Source of the DNA: Gordonia alkanivorans NBRC 16433 | GTDB lineage: Bacteria; Actinomycetota; Actinomycetes; Mycobacteriales; Mycobacteriaceae | Length of the DNA: 42,751 nucleotides | Assembly: GCF_000225505.1 (NCBI RefSeq) | Contig: NZ_BACI01000108.1 | Coordinates: 1 to 42,751 of the forward strand | Direction of reading: 5' to 3' | In this document: in pieces, positions 1 through 7,831 of the stretch | Numbering within the stretch: the first letter of the stretch is position 1 | How the letters are laid out: the number at the start of each line of letters is the position of its first letter | Translations under genes and position numbers: made by a program | The notes under the pieces: model-generated | Told to the model about the DNA's origin: nothing | Seen by the model: the letters and a program-made list of their open reading frames with translations, nothing else | The model's database searches: none

Positions 1-84
1 CAATGGGGTGACAGCCCCGGTCTCGTCACCACTCAGACCGCGGCCCGGTGACAGCAGGAGATTCTTATTCGACACGCGTCAATA

Positions 85-1423
85 TTGACACACGTCGATG
101 CAAGCGGCAAGGCGTCGATTCCGTTTAGCGGGTACGACACGCCCGATGGGCTCCAGCCAAGCCGGCACCCTGGCCTTCGGTTCACACTGCAAGCACTCGA
201 CGCTCAGGCGGTGGTAGTTAACGAACCTATCGATCCTGTCGTGCGGCTGGCGATCTCGCAGTGGCATGATGATGCACCCCGCGGAGCGGTCTCGACATTC
301 TGCGCCGAACAATGGATTTCGCGGAAGCCGTTCTACGAGTTGCGTAAACGAGCACGAGCGGATGGGCCGTCGGCGGTCCTGGAACCCCGTACCCGCCGCC
401 CGAAGTCGAGCCCGTCAGCGCTCAATGACGAGGTCAAAGCGCAGGCGGTGGCCGTGCGCGCCGCTCTGGAAGCCTCAGGTCTGGATCACGGGCCGATCAG
501 CGTGCACGACAAGATGCAGTCGATGGGGTTGACTCAGGTGCCCTCAACGGCCTCGCTGGCCCGGATCTTCCGCGAAGCCGGTGTCGCTCGCCGTGAGCCA
601 AAAGAAGAAGCCCCGCTCGGCGTGGCGGAGGTTCGTCTACCCGGCGCCGAATGCGTGCTGGCAACTCGATGGCACCGAGTACGTCCTGACCGGTGGACGC
701 AGGTGCGTCATCCTGCAGCTCATCGACGATCACTCTCGCTACGCCGTGGGCTCACATGTGGCCGCAGGCGAAACGGCTGAGGCTGCGATCGCCGTGTTCG
801 ACAAGGCAGTGACCGCCCACGGAGTACCTCAACGACTCCTCACCGACAATGGGCCCGCGCTCAACCCCTCGCGGCGCGGCCGTCTCGGTCAGCTCGTCGA
901 GCACGTCCGCGTGCTCGGGGTGGAAACGATCACCGGCAAGCCCTACAAGCCGACCACGCAGGGAAAGAACGAGCGATTCCATCAGTCGTTGTTCCGGTAT
1001 CTGGACAAGCAGCCATTGGCTGACACCCTGGCCGAGCTGCAGGCCCAGGTTGATGCGTTCGATCACATCTACAACACCCAACGGCCTCACCAGGGCCTGC
1101 CAGGGCGCGTCACACCACTGGCCGCGTGGCAAGCCACACCGAAAGCCCATGCGCCACACCCGATAGCCGGTGGGTCACTGTTCGATCGGCCTAAATCGCG
1201 CCCGCGGCCCGCGCCGCGCCCAACCGCCGATCTACCCGAGGGCGTCCTGGTCAGGACTGTCAGCACTTCCGGCACCATCAGCGTGGACTCAGTCACCTAC
1301 ACGGTCGATGTGGACCACGCCTTCGACCAGGTCCTCGTCGTCGCCGACGACAGCGCTATCGTCATCGCGAACACCGATGGAGAGGTCGTAGTCGAACACC
1401 TTCGACCCCGCTCCCGGAGTTAG
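85..1423 (+). pseudogene. IS481-family transposase, frameshifted
   Basis: This is a DDE integrase-core transposase in two frames. The first frame (TTG at 85, to about 600) carries an N-terminal helix-turn-helix region with a YELRKRARADG segment typical of IS481 transposases. The second frame (about 599 to 1423) carries the rve core with the expected acidic residues in LDGTEY, TDNGPA and KNERFH, then a C-terminal extension. The frames meet at CCAAAAGAAGAAG (598-610). One A too many in the AAAA run explains the shift; joining the frames gives a continuous REPKKKPRSAWRR-like junction. The change is +1 relative to the first frame, which does not fit the -1 slippage used by many IS elements. It is therefore probably inactivated, although transcriptional slippage on AAAA cannot be excluded. 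Confidence 0.8.
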
Positions 1424-1474
1424 CTACGTCGGCAACCGACAACCCCGCGGCCCACGCCCCACGAAGACCAGACC

Positions 1475-1550
1475 GTCACCGAAGTCCTGACACATCAACT
1501 GTCACCGAAGTCCTGACACAGAACTGTCACCGAAGACCCGATACATCACA
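1475..1550 (+). repeat. Three tandem units of about 25 bp at the IS right end
   Basis: The units are 1475-1500, 1501-1525 and 1526-1550. Each begins GTCACCGAAG and ends in a variant of GACACATCAACT. The first two are nearly identical; the third has diverged (GACCCGATACATC). The shared core is the complement of GGTGACAG at the left end, so these are probably transposase binding sites of the IS481 element. Confidence 0.75.
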
Positions 1551-1616
1551 GCCGAATTGCGGTCCACTACACCATCCCACCGACAAGATTCCGTCTGCGA
1601 AGTCGTGCCAGTCTTG

Positions 1617-1645
1617 TTGCACGCCAACGGAATAGCGCGTACAGT
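1617..1645 (+). promoter_or_regulatory. Candidate sigma-70-type promoter of the HNH gene
   Basis: TTGCAC (1617-1622) and TACAGT (1640-1645) are separated by 17 bases, and the start codon lies about 40 bases downstream. The -10 element abuts the LexA-like box, as expected for an SOS-repressed promoter. Confidence 0.5.
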
Positions 1646-1660
1646 CGAACGTGTATTCGA
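1645..1660. promoter_or_regulatory. LexA (SOS) box
   Basis: TCGAACGTGTATTCGA matches the mycobacterial/actinobacterial LexA consensus TCGAAC-N4-GTTCGA at 11 of 12 defined positions; the mismatch is A for G. It lies over the expected transcription start, 27 bases before the HNH start codon. As I recall, some 13E12-family genes of Mycobacterium tuberculosis belong to the LexA regulon, which supports the reading. Confidence 0.75.
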
Positions 1661-1686
1661 CAATCGATCCGCGGGGGGTGATCGTC

Positions 1687-3312
1687 ATGACCGATATCGC
1701 ATCGACCGGTGCGGTCGACGAGTTCCCTGCCGGGATGCCCGAGTTGCTCGACGAACTCGACGCGCTCGTCGACAAGCTGCAGACCACCGGTTTCACCCGC
1801 CTGTCCGATACCGAGGTCGACGACGCCGGCATCCGTATAGAACAAGCCATCGCCCGACTCACCTACACCGGCAACCAGCAGATCGTCGAAGCCGACCAGC
1901 GCGACCTACCTCGTAAAGCCGGGTACCGCAGCGTCATCGACTACATGAAACACCGGCTGCGCATGGCCTACCCCGGCAGACGCCTCAAACAAACCCGCGC
2001 CACCGCCACCTACCCCGACGCCACCACCGGCCAACCCCTCGAACCCGTCCACCCCACCCTCGCGAAAGAGTTCGCCGACGGTCGGGTCGGGTCCGGGCAC
2101 GTGCATGCGGTGATGGACGTGCTCGACCAGATCCCCCACGCGGTCGACCACGACATCAAGGTCGCCGCCGAACGCACCATGGCCGAACAAGCCGTCAACC
2201 TCACCCCCGACCAGATCACCGACGCCGGCGCCCGACTCCTGGGCTACCTCGATCCCGACGGCACCCTCGCCGACGACACCGACCGTCAACGGCGCCGCAA
2301 CCTGTACCTCAACCGGCAACGCGCCGATGGCACCGCCAAGATGGCCGGCACCCTGACGCCTGAACTGCTGGCACGGGTGTCGATGTTCCTGGCCGTGTGG
2401 GCCAAACCGGGGATGAACAACCCCGACGATCCCGAGTCCCCGCACGGCTCGATCGAGGACGCCGATCCCGAAGCCGTCGCGGCCGCGGCCGAACGTGATG
2501 ACCGCAGCCCCGCCCAGCTCAACCACGACGCCCTCAACGCACTCCTCAAAGCCGTGTTCGAGGACGGCATGCTCGGGAAGAGTCATCGCGGGTTGCCTAT
2601 GCAGGTGATCGTCAAGGCCGACCTCAACGACCTCGTCCGCGAAGCCGGTTACGCCGTCACCGCCACCGGCACCCAGATTCCCATCCCCGACCTGATCAAC
2701 CTCGCCGCCGACGCCCAACCCTGGCTGGCGGTGTTCAAAGACGCCACCGCCGTCCCGCTCTACTTCGGCCGCGGCAAACGCCTCGCCACCCGCGAACAGC
2801 GCTTGGTGTCCTTCGCCCGGCCCGATGGTGAAAGCTGCTCCAACCCCGACTGCTGTGTACCCGCCGCCCACGTGGAAATGCATCATGCCCACATCGGTTG
2901 GGTCGATGGCGGATTCACCGACATCACCAACCTCACCCCCGCCTGCACCCGCCACCACCACATGGTCGGAAACCAGCCCGGACAATTCACCACCCGCATA
3001 GTTCGCGACGGCCCCGACGAAGGCCGCGCCACCTGGCAACTCAACACCGCACCCGGCGCACCACCCAACCCCGAACGCATCAACCGAAGACCCGACATAC
3101 CCCGCCGATTCGCCGACCACCTCAAACAGGTACGCGACGAGATCCACGGACCCGAACCGGAGTCCGGCGATACCCCACGCCTCCAGATGCGCCAGATCAT
3201 CGACCTACGCAACGCCACTCCTGCCGAACTCGTCGTCGCCTCAGCGCTTCTCGACCACGCGTACGGAGGCTCAGGACGGGAAGGTCACCGGCCCTTCGAG
3301 GTTCGTCGCTAA
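1687..3312 (+). CDS. DUF222 / 13E12-repeat family HNH endonuclease
   Basis: This 541-residue protein has an N-terminal DUF222 region and a C-terminal HNH nuclease motif at about residues 384-427: two Cys (CSNPDC, CC), then HVEMHH, the Asn of DITNL and the CTRHHH segment. Such proteins are multicopy in Mycobacteriales; the nuclease activity is inferred from the motif and their biological role is unclear. ATG 1687 is preferred over the in-frame GTG 1651 because a GGGGGG ribosome site (about 1673-1678) lies at good spacing and because GTG 1651 falls inside the LexA box. Expression is probably damage-inducible. The gene stands alone between the IS element and a hairpin array. Confidence 0.85.
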   Translation: MTDIASTGAVDEFPAGMPELLDELDALVDKLQTTGFTRLSDTEVDDAGIRIEQAIARLTYTGNQQIVEADQRDLPRKAGYRSVIDYMKHRLRMAYPGRRLKQTRATATYPDATTGQPLEPVHPTLAKEFADGRVGSGHVHAVMDVLDQIPHAVDHDIKVAAERTMAEQAVNLTPDQITDAGARLLGYLDPDGTLADDTDRQRRRNLYLNRQRADGTAKMAGTLTPELLARVSMFLAVWAKPGMNNPDDPESPHGSIEDADPEAVAAAAERDDRSPAQLNHDALNALLKAVFEDGMLGKSHRGLPMQVIVKADLNDLVREAGYAVTATGTQIPIPDLINLAADAQPWLAVFKDATAVPLYFGRGKRLATREQRLVSFARPDGESCSNPDCCVPAAHVEMHHAHIGWVDGGFTDITNLTPACTRHHHMVGNQPGQFTTRIVRDGPDEGRATWQLNTAPGAPPNPERINRRPDIPRRFADHLKQVRDEIHGPEPESGDTPRLQMRQIIDLRNATPAELVVASALLDHAYGGSGREGHRPFEVRR

Positions 3313-3470
3313 CGCTCCTCACACCTCAGGGAGCGGGAACGCACGCACGCCACCACTCCCAAACACCCCCAAGGGAGCGAGGAACGTGGGCGCAGACACT
3401 CCCACACACACCTCAGGGAGCGAGAAACCCACGCACGCTATCGCTCCCGCACACAACCCGGGGAGCTGGA
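3313..3470. repeat. Four-unit array of small hairpins, about 43-bp period
   Basis: Four imperfect direct repeats contain a CTCAGGGAGCG-like core, and each can form a hairpin: GCTCC 3314-3318 with GGAGC 3330-3334; CTCCC 3356-3360 with GGGAG 3373-3377; CTCCC 3399-3403 with GGGAG 3416-3420; GCTCCC 3443-3448 with GGGAGC 3461-3466. The array fills the space between the convergent stops of the HNH and lipase genes. There is no T-run, so it may act as a bidirectional transcription barrier or be a REP-like element. No open reading frame in it looks coding. Confidence 0.65.
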
Positions 3471-3481
3471 ACGGGCGCTGG

Positions 3482-4531
3482 TCAGTTTGTCACCTCGTCC
3501 ACATCGTCGAGGTCCGCAGACGACGCGCCGGTGATGATGTCGAGAACCTTCGGGTACTCGGGCGCGGTAGAGGTCACCACCGAGCCGTGGTTGCCGCCCG
3601 GGAGCAGCACCGCGGTGGCCTCGCCTCCCTGCTTCACCACGGCTTCGACGTAGCGACTCGAGTTGGCCGACGAGACCATGCGGTCGCCGGTGTTGTGCAC
3701 GGCGACAACCGGCGTCGAGGGATCGATGTTCTGGATCGGATCGACCATTGCGTAGCGCTTCGGCACCTGACGCGGTGTGCCACCGAGGGCGGTCACGATG
3801 CGATCGTCGCCATGCGTTGCGGCATAGACCATGTCGAGCGGTCCGGCGAGCGAGACGACGCGTGTCGGCCGGAACACCGGCCTCGCACCGACCTCGTCGT
3901 CGTCCAGCTTGTGCCGAGTGCCGCCCCACACGGCGAGCTGCGCGCCCGCACTGTGTCCGACGACGAGCTCATCGTCGGTGGTGATCTGTGGGAACTGCTT
4001 GTCCACCACCGAGACGTGGTCGAGCGCACTCGCGACATCCCGGAAGGTCGTCGGCCAGCCGCCACCCGAACCCACCCGTCGGTATTCGACGTTGTAGACC
4101 GCCATCCCGCGATCCGCGAGATCCCGCGCGAGCGGCTCGAAGATGTCCGCGCCCAGCGCACTCTGCCACGCACCACCGTGGATCAGGACGACGAGCGGGA
4201 TCGAATCGACCCGCTGCTCCCCCTCCGGCAGGTACAACTCGGCCCAGTTCTGTTCGCTGTCGGCCTCGCCGGGCGTCGGGTACTCGAACCGGTGAACGGT
4301 GACCTCGTCGAGGTACTCCACCGCTGCGGTGGAGGTCGCCGTCTGGGTCTTGACCGGACCCGACGCCGACGGATCGTCGGCAGTGCACGCCGTCAGTCCG
4401 AGACCGGCGGCGAGTGCGACGCCCAGAAGTCGAAGTGGGACAGGCGACCAGCCGGATCGCCGGGAATCACGAAGGGTCAACGAAGGCAACAATTCTGTGC
4501 CTGCCTTTCCGGCCACGAGGCCATTCCACAT
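3482..4531 (-). CDS. Alpha/beta-hydrolase (lipase/esterase-like) lipoprotein
   Basis: This exported esterase-type hydrolase has 349 residues from ATG 4531. A hydrophobic stretch ends in the lipobox LTAC (Cys 49), implying lipid attachment to the outer face of the membrane. The hydrolase core has an oxyanion-hole HGGAW (118-122), nucleophile elbow GHSAG (Ser 194), a probable catalytic Asp in HNTGD (283) and His in GGNHG (315). This is the layout of the BD-FAE/alpha-beta hydrolase-3 group. The start is uncertain: TTG 4492, preceded by GGAAAGG, would give a more compact signal peptide, and the frame is open upstream to 4690 over the divergent neighbour. The natural substrate cannot be told from the sequence. 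Confidence 0.8.
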   Translation of the reverse strand: MWNGLVAGKAGTELLPSLTLRDSRRSGWSPVPLRLLGVALAAGLGLTACTADDPSASGPVKTQTATSTAAVEYLDEVTVHRFEYPTPGEADSEQNWAELYLPEGEQRVDSIPLVVLIHGGAWQSALGADIFEPLARDLADRGMAVYNVEYRRVGSGGGWPTTFRDVASALDHVSVVDKQFPQITTDDELVVGHSAGAQLAVWGGTRHKLDDDEVGARPVFRPTRVVSLAGPLDMVYAATHGDDRIVTALGGTPRQVPKRYAMVDPIQNIDPSTPVVAVHNTGDRMVSSANSSRYVEAVVKQGGEATAVLLPGGNHGSVVTSTAPEYPKVLDIITGASSADLDDVDEVTN

Positions 4532-4575
4532 TCTGCCGCATAAGGTAAAGCGAAAGTAATGACGGGGGTATCCAA

Positions 4576-5748
4576 TTGGCGATCGGGCGCGGAACGCGGA
4601 TGATCTCGGCGCCGATCGTCGTGGTTCTGACCGTTCTACTCGCCGGGTGCGCCACCTCGGCGAAGTCGGCTGTGCCCGAGACGATTCCAAATATCAGTAC
4701 CACACTCTCGCCGGCTCCGCCGTCACCGCCCACACGAGTGGCGTTGAACGTCCCGATGAAGCGACTGGCACCGGGTGAGAAACCGCCCCAATTCATCCTG
4801 TTCTCCTTCGACGGCGTCGGGGTGTCGAAGAACTGGGACCTGTTCCTGCGCACCGCCGCCGAATCGGACGCGAGATTCACCGCGCTCATGACCGGGCTCT
4901 ATTTCCTCACCGACGCCAAGAAGCGGCAGTACCGTGGTCCCGGATACAAACCCGGCGAGGCGGCGATCGGATTCGGCGGATCGAAGAAGGAGGTGATCGA
5001 GGAGATCACCTACCTCAACCGCACCTGGTACGACGGCCACGAGATGGGCACCCACTTCGTGGGCCATTTCTGCGCGGGCACAGAGAATCCCGGTAAGTCG
5101 TGGACCAGTGCCGAGTGGCGTCACGAGTTGGCTCAGTTCTTCCGGCTCATGACGCAGTGGCGTGAACTCAACGGAATCCGCACCGGACCCGACCTCGCCT
5201 TCGGACCCGAAGCGGTGAAAGGCGCTCGGACACAGTGCCTCGAGGGTTCGATGAAAGCGCTCTTCCCTGCGCTGCGCGATTACGACATGCTGTGGGACTC
5301 GTCGATGCCGGCGTCGCGACCGGGTGTCTACTGGCCGTCGAAGATCAACGGCATCTGGGAATTCCCTGTCCCCTACGTCTGGTCGCCGGCGCTGAAGCAA
5401 CGCCAGACAGCGCTCGACTACAACTTCTGGTACAGCGTCAACAAGGCGACGGATCGGCCCGCCGATCGTGCGCGGATCGCGCGGGTCGTCACCAGCACCT
5501 ACGACTACATGCTGCGCCGGGCCTATGAGGGAAACCGCGCGCCGCTGGTGATCGCCAACCATCTGAACACCTGGAACACCAACGCCTTCAACCCGGCGAC
5601 CGCCGCCTTCATGCGCCGCGCGTGCACCAAGCCGGAGGTCATCTGCGCCACCCACCAGGACGTCATCGCCTGGATGGAGCTGCAGGACCCCGCCGTCCTG
5701 AAGAAGTGGCGGTCGATGGCCCCGGTCGCCGTCGACGCGCATCACTAG
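4576..5748 (+). CDS. Polysaccharide-deacetylase-like lipoprotein
   Basis: This 390-residue protein has a signal peptide ending in the lipobox LLAGC (Cys 25), then a Pro/Ser-rich linker and a catalytic-type domain. FSFDG (76-80) resembles the NodB motif 1 (TFDDG) but lacks its second Asp. HEMGTHFVGH (155-164) supplies the HxxxH zinc-type pair. The fold is therefore carbohydrate esterase 4-like with a non-canonical first motif; activity is uncertain. TTG 4576 has a GGGGG site at 4563-4567; ATG 4600 is an alternative giving a shorter signal peptide. It is divergent from the lipase lipoprotein, with 44 bases between start codons. Its stop codon overlaps that of the transposase relic on the other strand. 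Confidence 0.75.
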   Translation: MAIGRGTRMISAPIVVVLTVLLAGCATSAKSAVPETIPNISTTLSPAPPSPPTRVALNVPMKRLAPGEKPPQFILFSFDGVGVSKNWDLFLRTAAESDARFTALMTGLYFLTDAKKRQYRGPGYKPGEAAIGFGGSKKEVIEEITYLNRTWYDGHEMGTHFVGHFCAGTENPGKSWTSAEWRHELAQFFRLMTQWRELNGIRTGPDLAFGPEAVKGARTQCLEGSMKALFPALRDYDMLWDSSMPASRPGVYWPSKINGIWEFPVPYVWSPALKQRQTALDYNFWYSVNKATDRPADRARIARVVTSTYDYMLRRAYEGNRAPLVIANHLNTWNTNAFNPATAAFMRRACTKPEVICATHQDVIAWMELQDPAVLKKWRSMAPVAVDAHH

Positions 5749-6146
5749 CTGTACCGACCCGCCAGGTTGGGTACGCGGTCGGCGGGTGAGTTGCCTCGGA
5801 GTGCGGTGTGGCCGCGTTCGTGGTTGTAGTTGTGAAGAACTCGGGGAAGGCTGCGACGCGTTCGGATTCGCTGAGGTAGGGGCGAGCGTGGGCCCATTCC
5901 TCCTGGAGGGTTCGGTTGAATCGTTCGACCTTGCCGTTGGTTTGCGGTCGGTACGGTCGGGTCCATTTGTTACCGGGAGTGGTCGTCGACGGCGTGGTGG
6001 AGGAACGCGTACCCCAGGTTCGGGCGGCCAGCAACTTTGCGGGTTCGCCCAGGCTCGCGGTGCGCGCTGGAGTTGCGGGTGCCCTGGGCGCGGCCGTGTA
6101 CGCGATGTCGGCCACCGTCGGGGATTCTCCCTATGTCACGTCGACT
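5745..6146 (-). pseudogene. Relic of an IS481-family transposase (internal deletion and frameshifts)
   Basis: Read 5'-3' on the minus strand, fragments of one IS481-type transposase appear in the correct order but different frames. An IPDGG...GRAQG segment comes first (about 6130-6080, after a stop), then YAFLHHAVDDHSR (about 6010-5972) with the first catalytic Asp region. These join directly to TRPYRPQTNGKVERFN with the catalytic Glu (about 5960-5910), then after a further shift LHNYNHERGHTAL to the C-terminus and stop at 5745-5747. About 100 residues between the Asp and Glu motifs are missing, including the second Asp. The gene cannot be functional. It accounts for the whole gap between the deacetylase gene and the next gene. 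Confidence 0.8.
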
Positions 6147-6161
6147 CGCCGGACGGCGGAA

Positions 6162-7733
6162 TCACCTGACCGTCAGGGGCACCGGCGTCGTGGACCCACC
6201 GGCGCGCACCGTTGCGGTCAGCGGGGTCCAGCCCGTCCAGAGATCCACCGGCACATCGAGCGTCGCGCCCGGCCGGAGGGTGACCGGAGTCCGGGTGACC
6301 GCACTCCGGTCGGCGATGGTGTCGCTGCGTTCGACCGCGACCTGGAACTTCTGCGAACGTCCCTCGGTCCGCACGGTCACGCCGACCGGTGAGGTGGCCC
6401 CTACCGACACCGACGAGCCCGGGCCGACGGCGAGCTGCGAGGTGTCGACCGAGACCGACCGCAACGAGTCCTCGGTGGCGACCTCGAACACGGCTGTCGT
6501 CGGTGCCGACGAACTCACCCGAACCGCGTGACGAACCGGATCGACATCGAGCGCCGATGTCGCACCCGCCGGGACCTCGAGGTCGCCGACCGCCACCGCT
6601 CCACCCGCGCTCAGCACGGTCGTGTTGATGTCGGCGGTACGCCCGGCCTCGACACCGTCCACGACGATGCGGAAACGCTTGCCCGCCGGCACGGTGAATC
6701 GTGCGGAATTGTCATTGTTGAACAGAATCCGCTGCTCGACACCGGGAATCGGCTTGCCGGACGGATCGGTGACCCGGACGTCCCAGTCCACGTCACCGAC
6801 ACCCTGCGCCGTGCCGTTGGTGTCACTGACCAGCACGACGGTGTCGTCGGTGTGCAGGTCGGGATCCTGGTGACGCTTCAGAACCTGGGCCAGCGGGACC
6901 AGCATCATCCTGTTCTTCGGCGAGCCCTGGTACAGCATCGTCGGCTCGGACGGGTTCGTCGCCGTCGAGTAGTACCAGGAGTCGGCGGCGGGATCGACGA
7001 CCACCATCTTCTCCCGGCCCGGGAAATTGTTGTCATAGACGACGATTCCGTGCTTGCCGCCACCGAGGTCACGGAGCGCGATCGGTGTGATCGCATGCCC
7101 GGCGGAATGTTCCTCGTCCGTATAGATGGCGAGGATGTAGTTGTCGTTGCGCGACCATGCGGTACGGAGCTTCGACAGCGCCTGTGGCACCGAGACCTCA
7201 CGTTCGGCGAGGTCCGTGGGAGGGAAGCCCTGGGTGATGAACATCCGGGCGATCAGTTCGTCCAGCGGCCCCGACGCCGGCATGCTGTAGACGCTCTGTC
7301 CTGGCAGCGCCAGCGGGAACTGGCTCAGCCGCTTCGTGTTGTACAGGCCTGCCAGCGCCGCCATGCCGTAGCAATGACCGCCCCTCATCGACGCGTTGAA
7401 CTCCGCCATCACGAGTTCGGCGACGGTGGTCGGTGAGCAGATGCCGAGCACGATGCGGGCGCATACCTCGTCACCGAACACCGCGCGCATTCCCTCGGTC
7501 GTGAGTCCGCGCCGGTGCAGGGCGTCGTTGTCTCCCCAATTCTCGAAGGAGAAGCCGTCGCGTTTCACATCGAACCCGGAGTGGGCGACGACCTTTCCGG
7601 CCTGAGGATTCACGACCGGTGCGGCGTCCGCTGTGTCGGCGCCTACGGTCAGGAACGCAGCGGCCGCGGCAACCGCCAGGCCGGCAGCGGAAACACAGAA
7701 TGACGCGCGAAGGCGAGACCGGGTACTGAGCAT
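6162..7733 (-). CDS. Secreted protein with papain-like Cys/His/Asp-Asn motifs, unknown function
   Basis: This 523-residue protein has a classic signal peptide (RSRLRAS, a long Ala-rich core, probable cleavage after ADA or DAA near residue 37-38). Three motifs resemble a cysteine-peptidase or transglutaminase-type site: GGHCYGMA (Cys 121), AGHAITP (His 213) and VYDNNFPG (Asp 234/Asn 235). The His and Asp/Asn lie on segments predicted as adjacent strands. The C-terminal half (from about 300) looks like beta-sandwich repeats rich in Val, Thr and Ser. I do not recognise a named family, and enzyme activity is inference only. It stands alone; the 98 bases upstream (7734-7831) hold no gene, and I see no clear promoter there. 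Confidence 0.7.
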   Translation of the reverse strand: MLSTRSRLRASFCVSAAGLAVAAAAAFLTVGADTADAAPVVNPQAGKVVAHSGFDVKRDGFSFENWGDNDALHRRGLTTEGMRAVFGDEVCARIVLGICSPTTVAELVMAEFNASMRGGHCYGMAALAGLYNTKRLSQFPLALPGQSVYSMPASGPLDELIARMFITQGFPPTDLAEREVSVPQALSKLRTAWSRNDNYILAIYTDEEHSAGHAITPIALRDLGGGKHGIVVYDNNFPGREKMVVVDPAADSWYYSTATNPSEPTMLYQGSPKNRMMLVPLAQVLKRHQDPDLHTDDTVVLVSDTNGTAQGVGDVDWDVRVTDPSGKPIPGVEQRILFNNDNSARFTVPAGKRFRIVVDGVEAGRTADINTTVLSAGGAVAVGDLEVPAGATSALDVDPVRHAVRVSSSAPTTAVFEVATEDSLRSVSVDTSQLAVGPGSSVSVGATSPVGVTVRTEGRSQKFQVAVERSDTIADRSAVTRTPVTLRPGATLDVPVDLWTGWTPLTATVRAGGSTTPVPLTVR

Positions 7734-7831
7734 GGCAAAACAGTAGCGGACAAATCAGGCATCCTGAGCAGGTCCTGAGAAGAATCCGCATTCTTGCCGG
7801 CAGTCTGTCACGGGAATGTCGTTCGCGGGGA

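Larger units (their letters stand above)
1..1550 (+). mobile_element. IS481-family insertion element, left end cut or degraded
   Basis: The element consists of a frameshifted transposase gene flanked by repeated motifs in opposite orientation. On the left, GGTGACAG occurs at 7-14 and 47-54. On the right, the complementary CTGTCACC occurs at 1499-1506 and 1524-1531, inside a triplicated unit of about 25 bp (1475-1550). This arrangement fits terminal and subterminal transposase binding sites of the IS481 family. The outer left terminal repeat is not intact in the window, so the left boundary may lie outside it or be eroded. No target-site duplication could be identified. The right boundary near 1550 is inferred from the last repeat unit. 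Confidence 0.7.

Noticed and set aside
1906..3147. A 413-codon open frame antisense to the HNH gene
   Set aside because: Gly/Val-rich shadow of the HNH coding frame with no recognisable motif.
3313..3470. CRISPR array
   Set aside because: Units are imperfect, have hairpin arms with short variable loops rather than unique spacers, and there are no cas genes.
4723..5745. A 340-codon open frame antisense to the deacetylase gene
   Set aside because: Shadow frame; the plus-strand gene has a signal peptide, lipobox and zinc motif.
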